Origin: Bacillota bacterium
GTDB taxonomy: Bacteria > Bacillota > Limnochordia > DTU087
Assembly: GCA_012519025.1 (NCBI GenBank)
Contig: JAAYQZ010000093.1
Location: 1 to 35,708, forward strand
DNA: 35,708 nucleotides
Reading direction: 5' to 3'
Part shown: in pieces, positions 8,175 through 15,538 of the stretch
How positions within the stretch are numbered: position 1 is the stretch's first letter
Layout of the letters: each line of letters begins with the position of its first letter
The notes under the pieces: model-generated
Database searches by the model: none
Seen by the model: the letters and a program-made list of their open reading frames with translations, nothing else
What the model was told of the DNA's origin: nothing
Made by a program: the position numbers and the translations under genes

Positions 8175-8738
8175 CTACCCTAGGGGTATATGAGATATCC
8201 GAAAGACCCGGCGCCTAAGCGTACCCGCGGCTGTGATGGCCAAAAAACATTTGATGGAATCTGGTACTATGTAAGGAACACAGCCTAGAACAAGGGCTTT
8301 ACTCAGGCTGATATCCAAAACTTTTGCCAGCCAAAGGCTGCCCATCCCATAAATCACCCCAAACCCACCGATTCCCACAAGCAGACCCCGTACCCATGGG
8401 CTTGCCCGTCCGTCGAGAACAGTATTCAGCTTCCCCATCACATACGCGCCCGGTACAAATCCCACTAAAAAACCTCCGGTGGGCCCCAGCAAAACTCCCA
8501 ACCCGCCGACGCCCCCGGCGAAAACCGGCACTCCAACTGCACCTAAAGCCAAATAGACTGCCTGGCTGAGGGCGCCACTTCTGGGCCCAATAACTAAAGG
8601 TGATAATATGGTAAAAAACAGTTGGAGCGTAAACGGGACCGGAGTAAATGGCAAAGGCAATGCAATAAAAGCACCTACAGCAGTACAGGTGGCAAAAAAG
8701 GCAATTCTTATCATAGTTTGGGTTTTATCTACAAACAA
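8175..8738 (-). CDS. bioY: BioY, substrate-binding (S) component of the biotin ECF transporter
   Basis: 187 residues, about six hydrophobic segments, of the BioY family. Recognisable parts are AVGAFIALPLPFTPVPFTLQ near the N-terminus and the Gly-rich loop GGVGGLGVLLGPTGGFLVGF. BioY binds biotin and docks on the shared ECF module (EcfA, EcfA', EcfT), none of which is encoded here. The start is probably TTG at 8738, which overlaps the end of birA by 10 nt and has a CGGTGAT ribosome-binding site; the next in-frame ATG (8714) lacks one. It is co-transcribed with birA and so falls under the BirA operator. Confidence 0.93.
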   Translation of the reverse strand: MFVDKTQTMIRIAFFATCTAVGAFIALPLPFTPVPFTLQLFFTILSPLVIGPRSGALSQAVYLALGAVGVPVFAGGVGGLGVLLGPTGGFLVGFVPGAYVMGKLNTVLDGRASPWVRGLLVGIGGFGVIYGMGSLWLAKVLDISLSKALVLGCVPYIVPDSIKCFLAITAAGTLRRRVFRISHIPLG

Positions 8739-9697
8739 TGTACATCACCGGACCTTATAGTCATCATTTTACCGCACTGGAGTCTTACTGAAAGCCCTCC
8801 ATCATCTTCGATTGTCTCTGCGGTTCCTTCGTAAATTTTCCCCTCCTGTTCAAAGCGAATGGATCGCCCTAAAGTCCAGCACAACCGGCGATACTCTTCT
8901 ATAAAGTCTCGGCTGCCTGCTTGAAAATCGGCGTAGAACGTATCTAAGGAAGCAAGCATACTGTGCAATAGTTGGCGCCGCCCCATCCGCTGATTTTTGA
9001 TCTCCATGAGTGAGATGACAACATCCCTCAGTTCTTCCGGTAGATCCTGGCCCATCAAATTTACATTAATTCCCACACCCAAAACAGCTGAACGAACCTG
9101 ATCAGCCTCACCGCTTATCTCGAGGAGAATACCTCCTAGTTTGCGTCCATCGTAGAGTAAGTCATTGGGCCATTTCAAATCAGCCTGAACGCCCATATCC
9201 GCTAAAGCACTATGTACAGCTACCGCTGTCAGAGGCACCAACAACGCCGCCCTGGCAGTTGGCAAATTTTCCGGGAACAGTACTGTGGAAAAATATATGC
9301 CCGTCCCGGCGGGCGAGAACCATTGTCTGCCCATGCGCGCGCGGCCTTGGATTTGTTTATCGGCTAGGATCACAAGTCCGTTGGGGCACCCTTCCTTGGC
9401 ACGCCTGCGGCCTTCTAAGTTTGTCGAGTCAATTTCCTTCAGGTAGTGATAGGTAGTGCCAATGAGTGCTGTGCTAGGATCTACCGCCCCCGCATGCAGC
9501 ACATCGTCAGGTTCAGATAATCGGTATCCCAGCCGGGAAACGGCTGCAATTTTGACACCATCTTGACGTATTGCCTCTATGTGCTTCCACACTGCCGAGC
9601 GTGTTACATCGAGTTCCCGTGCCAGTTCACTGCCGGACACATATTTTTGACTTTGTTCGTGAGCCCTAATCAACCTGGCTACAATTTCTGCCTGCAC
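8729..9697 (-). CDS. birA: BirA, biotin-protein ligase and biotin-dependent repressor
   Basis: Bifunctional BirA: an N-terminal winged-helix domain (SGSELARELDVTRSAVWKHI) is followed by the ligase domain with the biotinyl-AMP loop GRARMGRQW (about 118-126) and KWPNDLLYDGRKLGGIL (from about 175), then a C-terminal SH3-like cap. It activates biotin and attaches it to acceptor proteins; when holo it represses biotin genes. I choose GTG 9697 (322 residues, GGGGTGG ribosome-binding site). The longer frame begins at an ATG (9736) that lies inside the -10 hexamer of the promoter and has no Shine-Dalgarno. Operator at 9754-9787 implies autoregulation. Confidence 0.95.
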   Translation of the reverse strand: MQAEIVARLIRAHEQSQKYVSGSELARELDVTRSAVWKHIEAIRQDGVKIAAVSRLGYRLSEPDDVLHAGAVDPSTALIGTTYHYLKEIDSTNLEGRRRAKEGCPNGLVILADKQIQGRARMGRQWFSPAGTGIYFSTVLFPENLPTARAALLVPLTAVAVHSALADMGVQADLKWPNDLLYDGRKLGGILLEISGEADQVRSAVLGVGINVNLMGQDLPEELRDVVISLMEIKNQRMGRRQLLHSMLASLDTFYADFQAGSRDFIEEYRRLCWTLGRSIRFEQEGKIYEGTAETIEDDGGLSVRLQCGKMMTIRSGDVHCL

Positions 9698-9731
9698 ATA
9701 GCCACCCCAATTCACATGTTTTGTTTGCTTC

Positions 9732-9761
9732 AGCATATATTGTGGCTTATGGCATTGTCAA
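9732..9761 (-). promoter_or_regulatory. SigmaA promoter of birA-bioY
   Basis: Minus strand TTGACA (9756-9761), 18-bp spacer, TATGCT (9732-9737). The consensus -35 is embedded in the left arm of the BirA-type operator, so bound BirA would block RNA polymerase. Confidence 0.7.
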
Positions 9762-9787
9762 CCATTTTCTTCGCAGTGGTTGACGAT
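9754..9787. promoter_or_regulatory. BirA-type operator between divergent birA and htrA
   Basis: Inverted repeat ATTGTCAACCA (9754-9764) and TGGTTGACGAT (9777-9787), 10 of 11 positions complementary, 12-bp spacer. As ATTGTCAACC-N14-GGTTGACGAT it matches the known Bacillota biotin operator layout (GTTAACC-type arms, 14-15 bp apart). It covers the birA -35 and ends 6 bp before the htrA -35. Confidence 0.75.
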
Positions 9788-9792
9788 GGGCG

Positions 9793-9821
9793 TTTACAGA
9801 GAATATCTATTGGGTTATAAT
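9793..9821 (+). promoter_or_regulatory. SigmaA promoter of htrA
   Basis: TTTACA (9793-9798), 17-bp spacer, perfect TATAAT (9816-9821). Predicted initiation near 9828 leaves only about 10 nt before the first in-frame ATG (9838), which favours the second ATG at 9877. Confidence 0.8.
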
Positions 9822-9876
9822 TAACCTTAAAGGATCGATGGTTTCCAATAATATTTCTAGATGGGAGTGTGGGTTT

Positions 9877-11139
9877 ATGACTCGAAAACGACGTTTAATA
9901 CCATTGATTTTAGTAGGTCTTTTGGCTTTCTTTGTTGGCGGAGCCGTGGCTCTCAACCTTTACCCTTCCAATCTAACTTGGGCAGAACCTTTGGCGGCTG
10001 TCGAAGAGCATGGTGGGGTTGACGCAGTGGACAAGATACCTGTAGCCAAAGATGCTCATCTTTTGCCCGGTATGAATCCATATTTGATTGCAGATATTGC
10101 CGAGGACACGGGACCGGCTGTTGTGTTCATCTCTGTTGAGTGGCCCCCAATTAAGCGGCCGGAAAGCCCCTTTGCCAGGGATCCTTTCTTCCGCCAGTTT
10201 TTTGAAGAGTTTTTCCCATTTCCGATGCCCCCCGGTGATTCAGTACCGCGTTCAGTAGGAACTGGATTCATCATCGATGAGAAGGGATATGTGCTGACTA
10301 ACCAGCATGTTGTAGGAGATCGGGGTGAAGACCAAAAGATCAAGGTGAGAATAACTACCGAGGATTATTCCGGTGAGGTTGACGCCACCTTGCTGGGTGC
10401 AGATTATAAGTTGGACCTTGCAGTGCTGCAAATCGACAAACCGGAAGAACTCAACCATTTGCCCGTTGCCAAGCTCGGCGACTCAGAACGCAGCCGTCCC
10501 GGTGAATGGGTAGTTGCCATCGGTAACCCCTATGGGAAGGAATTGGAGCACACTGTAACAGTTGGAGTTTTGAGCGCGAAGGGGCGACAGATTACGATTC
10601 CCGATACTGAAAAACAGCAGTACAGAGTCTATGAGAATCTGATGCAGACTGATGCTGCGATTAATCCCGGCAACAGTGGTGGACCATTGATTAATATCGA
10701 AGGTGAAGTAATCGGTATCAACACTGCTGTTAATGCCGCCGCGCAGGGCATTGGATTTGCTATACCAATCAATACAGCCAAAGATGTTGTTGAACAGCTT
10801 ATTGAAAACGGAGAAATCATCAGAGAAGAATCCATCCTGCCTTGGGTTGGAGTATATTTCAGTGAAATTACCCCTGAAGTGGCCAGGTATTTCAGATTGC
10901 GGGATACTAAAGGTGTAGTCGTGGTGGAGATCATACCGGGAAGCCCCGCAGAGAAGGCCGGCCTTACCACCTACGATATTGTTCGCAAGGTCGGTGACAA
11001 AGATATTGAAAACACCGATGATTTCAGCCAGGCCATCCAAGAAGCCGAACCCGGTGATACGCTGATGTTTGTAGTCACCCGACAGGGTGGTTCTATGCTC
11101 ATACCGGTAGAGATCGGCAGCCGCCCGGAGGAATTTTAG
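9877..11139 (+). CDS. htrA: HtrA/DegP-type membrane-anchored serine protease with PDZ domain
   Basis: 420 residues from ATG 9877, which has GGGAG nine bases upstream; an ATG at 9838 is too close to the predicted transcription start. Order: basic N-terminus, one transmembrane anchor (about residues 8-27), linker, trypsin-like domain, one PDZ domain (about 320-415). The triad is visible: H144 (TNQHVV), D180 (YKLDLAV), S267 (GNSGGPL). It faces outside the membrane and degrades or refolds damaged exported proteins. It is a single-gene unit between the birA promoter and a bidirectional terminator. No WalKR-type two-component genes are nearby, unlike the location of the Bacillus yycK/htrC gene. Confidence 0.95.
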   Translation: MTRKRRLIPLILVGLLAFFVGGAVALNLYPSNLTWAEPLAAVEEHGGVDAVDKIPVAKDAHLLPGMNPYLIADIAEDTGPAVVFISVEWPPIKRPESPFARDPFFRQFFEEFFPFPMPPGDSVPRSVGTGFIIDEKGYVLTNQHVVGDRGEDQKIKVRITTEDYSGEVDATLLGADYKLDLAVLQIDKPEELNHLPVAKLGDSERSRPGEWVVAIGNPYGKELEHTVTVGVLSAKGRQITIPDTEKQQYRVYENLMQTDAAINPGNSGGPLINIEGEVIGINTAVNAAAQGIGFAIPINTAKDVVEQLIENGEIIREESILPWVGVYFSEITPEVARYFRLRDTKGVVVVEIIPGSPAEKAGLTTYDIVRKVGDKDIENTDDFSQAIQEAEPGDTLMFVVTRQGGSMLIPVEIGSRPEEF

Positions 11140-11195
11140 TCCCAGCGGCAAACGCGACAGGATATTGCCCATTGCGGTGTTGAATATTTATAACG

Positions 11196-11242
11196 AAAAG
11201 AGGTGTTGGGGGCCCCGCAGCGGCCGCTCAGCACCTCTTTTT
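11196..11242. terminator. Bidirectional terminator between htrA and folB
   Basis: AAAAGAGGTG upstream and CACCTCTTTTT downstream form a strong stem around a GC-rich inner region. It has A-tracts on one side and T-tracts on the other, so it can stop both the plus-strand htrA and minus-strand folB transcripts. The folB stop lies at its right edge. Confidence 0.85.
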
Positions 11243-11597
11243 ATCTGTTTCTTACAACTTCAGCTTCGATATAGTCCATCAAACCACCAAGCGGTGCGTA
11301 GGAATTTCGGACTCTAACGACTACCTTCTCTAAATCATACGCATCCAGTATTTGATCGGCAACAGCCACACCCAATCCTTCCAGCAGGTTAAATTCCCGC
11401 TCTTCGACAAAATCCTTGACAATGGTGTAGACATCAACATAATTGACACCAAGCTCGACATCGTCGGCACGGGCAGCTGCTTCAAAATCCCCATGAAGTT
11501 CTAAGTCAACTTCAATTCGCTGTCCCACTTCTTTCTCCGCAGCAAACACACCGTGGTACCCGTAAAAAGCCATGTTTTTAAACAACAACCTACCCAT
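11241..11597 (-). CDS. folB: Dihydroneopterin aldolase FolB
   Basis: 118 residues, the normal FolB length, when started at ATG 11597, which has GGGAGG eight bases upstream. It catalyses retro-aldol cleavage of 7,8-dihydroneopterin to 6-hydroxymethyl-dihydropterin and glycolaldehyde in folate synthesis. Family motifs: FYGYHGVFAAEKEVGQ near residue 10, VNYVDVYTIV, EFNLLEGLG, and RVRNSYAPLGG. It is alone: the usual partners folP and folK are not next to it. It lies downstream of ftsH with a hairpin between, so may have its own promoter. Confidence 0.93.
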   Translation of the reverse strand: MGRLLFKNMAFYGYHGVFAAEKEVGQRIEVDLELHGDFEAAARADDVELGVNYVDVYTIVKDFVEEREFNLLEGLGVAVADQILDAYDLEKVVVRVRNSYAPLGGLMDYIEAEVVRNR

Positions 11598-11749
11598 TAT
11601 CAGGACCTCCCAATCCCCAATCAACGGAGCATGTTCTAGTTTCTCCCGGTCATCTGGCATTATCCAGAAAAACAGCTAATATTCGTCAACGTCCCTATTA
11701 CTTATACACGGCCGGTAAATCTCCTTCCAGATTTCCCTTGATATACAGC

Positions 11750-11783
11750 AAGAGCCCGCTGTATCCAACTGTGCGGGCTCTTT
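11750..11783. terminator. Hairpin terminator downstream of ftsH
   Basis: Perfect 10-bp stem AAGAGCCCGC/GCGGGCTCTT (11750-11759, 11773-11782). It lies between the ftsH stop and folB. The U-tract on the minus strand is short (CTCTTGCTG), so termination may be partial. Confidence 0.6.
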
Positions 11784-11826
11784 AACATACTATTAATTTT
11801 AGGTTGTTGGCAGTGGCTGCAGCTTG

Positions 11827-13794
11827 TTATTCCAAATTAACTGCAGGCTTGGGCTGTTTTCTATCAAAGGTGCCTTCACCCCGGGTGTTGGCACTTTGCC
11901 CTTGCTGTACAGCAGCTACTTCTTTGCGCTCTTCCACCGCTGCCTTGCCGCCCTCAACTTCTGCATACCGATCATCATCAACAGCGTAAGGGCGATATTC
12001 ATCTCCCATAATTCTGCGGAAATCTTCCCGATCCAGGGTCTCGTGTTCAAGCAGCCCCTGCACGACTTGTTCCAATTTATCTGCATGGGTCTTGAGGATA
12101 TCAGCGGCACGTTCGTAAGCATCTTCTACAAAGCTTCGAACCTCCCGATCGATAAGTGCAGCAACTTCCTCACTGTAGTTGCGCTCCCTGGAGATGTCCC
12201 TACCCAAGAAGATCTGTTCTTCATGCTGGCGTCCAAAGGTGAGAGGGCCCAGTTTTTCACTCATGCCCCACTCAGTTACCATCTGACGAGCCCGCTTTGT
12301 CGCTCTTTCCAAATCATTTTGGGCTCCGGTACTGATCTCGTTGAACTGTTGTTCCTCAGCAGCTCTACCACCCAATAGGTGAACCAATTCGTCTATCAAT
12401 TCAGATTTGGTCGTCACGTAGCGATCCTCAGTCGGCAAAGTCATGGTGTAGCCACCGGCCACTCCTCTTCCAATAATGCTTACCTTGTGCACCGGATCGG
12501 CATGTTCCAGGTAATTTGCCACTACCGCGTGACCTGCCTCATGGTAGGCAAATACTTTCTTGTCCCTTTCGGTCAAAACCCGGCCTTTTCGTTCCGGTCC
12601 CATGATCAAACGATCAATGGCTTCTTCGCAGTCTTCCATAAGCACGGTGCGGCGATTGGCCCTGGCGGTCAATATAGCAGCTTCATTCATCAGGTTTTCC
12701 AAGTCGGCACCGCTGAATCCAGGCGTGCGGCGGGCAAGTATCTGCAAGTCCACACTATCATCCAGAGGCTTTCCTCGGCTGTGTACCTTGAGGATTTCTT
12801 CCCTACCGACAACATCGGGCCGATCTACAACAATTTTGCGATCAAAACGTCCCGGTCGCAAAAGAGCCGGATCCAGTACGTCCGGTCTGTTGGTCGCTGC
12901 CATAACGATAATACCGGAATTGGGCTCAAAACCATCCATCTCCACAAGGAGCTGGTTGAGTGTCTGTTCCCGCTCATCGTGCCCACCGCCGAGACCTGCA
13001 CCGCGATGGCGACCTACAGCATCCAACTCGTCAACAAATACTATGCAAGGGGCATTTTTCTTCGCGGTTCCAAACAAATCTCGGACCCTGGAAGCTCCTA
13101 CCCCGACAAACATTTCTACAAAATCAGAACCACTTATACTAAAAAATGGTACTCCGGCCTCACCGGCCACAGCCCTGGCTAAAAGAGTTTTCCCATTGCC
13201 GGGCGGACCCATCAAAAGTACCCCTTTGGGTACTTGAGCACCCACTTCTTGGAACTTCTTCGGTTGTTTTAGAAACTCCACAACTTCAATCAGTTCCTGT
13301 TTAGCTTCCTCTAGTGCCGCAACATCGCTGAAGCGGACTCTAATTTTATCTTCGGAGTGCATCTTTGCCCTACTTTTGCCAAATGACATGGCACGATTGT
13401 TGCCACCCTGCATCTGGTTGAGGATAAACATCCAGATGCCTACAAAAATCACCAATGTGATAATATTAGGCAAAAGCGATAACCACCAAGGTGCAGGAGG
13501 CGTTGGCTCTGCTTTGAGTCTCACGCTGTGCTCCATCATCAGGTCAGCCAAATCCGGCATCTTGCCCATGGGCACGATGGTCGTAAATCGGCTGCCATCT
13601 TTTAAAACACCTTCAATCTTTTGTTCGCCGATCATTTCCGCAGATTCAACAGATTCGCTTTCGACCCGGTTAATGAAATCACCATAACCTAGTTCTACTT
13701 TAGCCTCCATACCGGGATATAAACTGCTGACAATAGAAATAGCAATAATAGCGATCAAAAGGTAAAGGCTGATACCTCGCAAAAATCTGTTCAA
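11827..13794 (-). CDS. ftsH: ATP-dependent zinc metalloprotease FtsH
   Basis: 655 residues: two transmembrane helices (about 7-26 and 108-126), AAA+ domain with Walker A GPPGNGKT (196-203), Walker [12 protein letters not shown] and SRH region [10 protein letters not shown], then the zinc-protease motif HEAGH (418-422) and an acidic C-terminal tail. FtsH is a hexameric membrane protease that removes misassembled membrane proteins and is needed for sporulation in B. subtilis. I place the start at TTG 13794 because a perfect GGAGG lies seven bases upstream; that site is inside the longer frame beginning at ATG 13812, which has no ribosome-binding site. The promoter is at 13917-13945. Confidence 0.96.
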   Translation of the reverse strand: MNRFLRGISLYLLIAIIAISIVSSLYPGMEAKVELGYGDFINRVESESVESAEMIGEQKIEGVLKDGSRFTTIVPMGKMPDLADLMMEHSVRLKAEPTPPAPWWLSLLPNIITLVIFVGIWMFILNQMQGGNNRAMSFGKSRAKMHSEDKIRVRFSDVAALEEAKQELIEVVEFLKQPKKFQEVGAQVPKGVLLMGPPGNGKTLLARAVAGEAGVPFFSISGSDFVEMFVGVGASRVRDLFGTAKKNAPCIVFVDELDAVGRHRGAGLGGGHDEREQTLNQLLVEMDGFEPNSGIIVMAATNRPDVLDPALLRPGRFDRKIVVDRPDVVGREEILKVHSRGKPLDDSVDLQILARRTPGFSGADLENLMNEAAILTARANRRTVLMEDCEEAIDRLIMGPERKGRVLTERDKKVFAYHEAGHAVVANYLEHADPVHKVSIIGRGVAGGYTMTLPTEDRYVTTKSELIDELVHLLGGRAAEEQQFNEISTGAQNDLERATKRARQMVTEWGMSEKLGPLTFGRQHEEQIFLGRDISRERNYSEEVAALIDREVRSFVEDAYERAADILKTHADKLEQVVQGLLEHETLDREDFRRIMGDEYRPYAVDDDRYAEVEGGKAAVEERKEVAAVQQGQSANTRGEGTFDRKQPKPAVNLE

Positions 13795-13916
13795 ATTCCA
13801 TCCTCCCCTCATAGTGACATAAATAAATGGGGTCTACCATGTCGGATTTCCCCGTAGTTGCCTAGTGGTGTAAACAGTCTGCAATGTTGAATGACTTCAT
13901 TCCTCCACAGAAGATA

Positions 13917-13945
13917 ATTATATCACAGCACTATGCCCGGGACAA
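13917..13945 (-). promoter_or_regulatory. SigmaA promoter of ftsH
   Basis: Minus strand TTGTCC (13940-13945), 17-bp spacer, perfect TATAAT (13917-13922). It is placed between tilS and ftsH, giving a leader of about 115 nt. Confidence 0.7.
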
Positions 13946-13993
13946 CCATGTAAAGGTCTGTCAATGGCTGTGCCCAGGTCCCGGCAGGCAATT

Positions 13994-15448
13994 TCACTCC
14001 AGTTTTTGAGCAGTAACCCTCAATACCCTGGCAGTTTGTTCCGTCACTCGGGTGCGTTCGGCCTGATGAAAACCCACAACAGCTAAAACCCCTTCACTGT
14101 CGACAATACAGGGTACCAGTTCTCTAAACCTTCTGGGAATTTTTTCATCTACAAACAGATCTTGCAGTTTCTTTGTTCCGCTCATGCCTAAAGGTTGGAA
14201 CCGGTCCCCGGGCAAACGACTCCTTACGTAAAGCGGCAGCGACAGATTATCCAAATCCATGTCCGCCCACCAAAAACCCTGTTCTCGCCAGGTATCTTTA
14301 GGCCTAAGGTCATCACTTGCCTCCCACCAATGGGTGGTTTTATCTAAAATCTCCAAGCGGATCATCATATTCGCTTCTTCAAGAATTATATTCGAGTCCA
14401 AGCTTAGCCCGCGTTTGAGTAAACTAGTGCTTTGTTTGATCTTTACCCTTTGAGTAAGAATCAAAACATCATTTTCTAAATACAAATCAATTACACCGGG
14501 TAGGGTTATAGTCCGGATTTTGGTGTCTGGGTTAAATAGGGACTCAATCTGTTGAAGATTAATGGCCGAAAGACCCCGATACAAGCCCGTGACCTCATTA
14601 TATGCTAAAATGATCACTCGCTTACGCAAAGCTTGTGGCAGTTCTTTCAGGGTTTGCCAAGAGAGGAAGACTACTTCCGGAGATTTTTTGAGTAAAGCCT
14701 TTTCGTAGTATTGATCGGCTAGTTCTTTAATCAGCTGCCAATCTTCATCCAGCGTTTGGGCTGTATGCATTATATTATCCAATACACCGGGGTTGAGCTG
14801 GGCCAGCCTTGGAACAAGTTCCCAGCGTATGTAGTTGCGTCTATATGCTATGCTGAGATTGGTGGCATCCTCGCGCCAAGGCAGCTTCTGCCACCGGCAG
14901 TAAGCCTCCAATTGCCACTTCCGCAGATATAAAAGAGGCCGGATGATTTTGCCTCTGACAGGGGGTGTACCCGCCAATCCCCGTAGACCCGCACCACGGA
15001 TCAGGTTCATCAATACAGTCTCTACCTGATCATCACCATGGTGCCCTACTGCGATGCGGGCGGCTCCCGTTTGGTTCGCTATCCGTTCATAAAGTCCGTA
15101 GCGGGCCTCTCGTCCGGCTTCTTCTTCTGTCAAGCCAAGGGACTTGGCTCTTGCAGGTATGTCAACTGCTTGGCTGTACACGGGGATGTTTAACTGGGCG
15201 CCGTACTCTTCGACAAATTGCGCATCAGCTTTGGCTGCGTCCCCGCGAATACCGTGGTTTAGGTGCGCGATACTTAGTTCCAAATTCCAGGCGGTTTTCA
15301 GCCTCCACAACACGTGCAAAAGCGCCATCGAGTCCAATCCACCCGAGACACCGATAACCACACCTTCTCCCGGCTTCAGCATGCTGTAGCGTTCTAGTGT
15401 TTTAAGTACACCGGGGAGAATGTCTACTTCCATGTTATAACACCCCAT
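13994..15448 (-). CDS. tilS: tRNA(Ile)-lysidine synthase TilS
   Basis: 484 residues. The N-terminal PP-loop ATPase carries SGGLDSMALL near residue 35, followed by AHLNHGIRG and VGHHGDDQVET, all typical of TilS. The middle and C-terminal substrate-binding domains follow (DLFVDEKIPRRFRELVPCI). The enzyme converts C34 of the AUA-reading tRNA-Ile to lysidine and is normally essential. A second in-frame ATG at 15433 has GGGGTG upstream and could be the true start. In most Bacillota hpt sits between tilS and ftsH; here only about 200 nt of non-coding sequence remains. Confidence 0.95.
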   Translation of the reverse strand: MGCYNMEVDILPGVLKTLERYSMLKPGEGVVIGVSGGLDSMALLHVLWRLKTAWNLELSIAHLNHGIRGDAAKADAQFVEEYGAQLNIPVYSQAVDIPARAKSLGLTEEEAGREARYGLYERIANQTGAARIAVGHHGDDQVETVLMNLIRGAGLRGLAGTPPVRGKIIRPLLYLRKWQLEAYCRWQKLPWREDATNLSIAYRRNYIRWELVPRLAQLNPGVLDNIMHTAQTLDEDWQLIKELADQYYEKALLKKSPEVVFLSWQTLKELPQALRKRVIILAYNEVTGLYRGLSAINLQQIESLFNPDTKIRTITLPGVIDLYLENDVLILTQRVKIKQSTSLLKRGLSLDSNIILEEANMMIRLEILDKTTHWWEASDDLRPKDTWREQGFWWADMDLDNLSLPLYVRSRLPGDRFQPLGMSGTKKLQDLFVDEKIPRRFRELVPCIVDSEGVLAVVGFHQAERTRVTEQTARVLRVTAQKLE

Positions 15449-15538
15449 ACCATATATAACCTTCCCTGGGTTGCCGCATCCATGCTGTTGGGCCTAATGT
15501 GGTCATTGGCTGTTGCTTTGATAAATCCTGCTTAAAAG

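Noticed and set aside
9698-9736. N-terminal extension of BirA from the ATG at 9736
   Set aside because: The ATG lies within the -10 hexamer of the predicted promoter and has no Shine-Dalgarno; GTG 9697 has one.
10483-11172. 229-residue minus-strand frame opposite htrA
   Set aside because: It is the antisense shadow of the HtrA coding sequence; no ribosome-binding site or family resemblance.
12379-13237. Long plus-strand frames opposite ftsH
   Set aside because: Shadows of a well-supported ftsH gene; composition follows the antisense of conserved AAA+ motifs.
13795-13812. ATG 13812 as the FtsH start
   Set aside because: The perfect GGAGG lies downstream of that ATG and is correctly spaced for TTG 13794.
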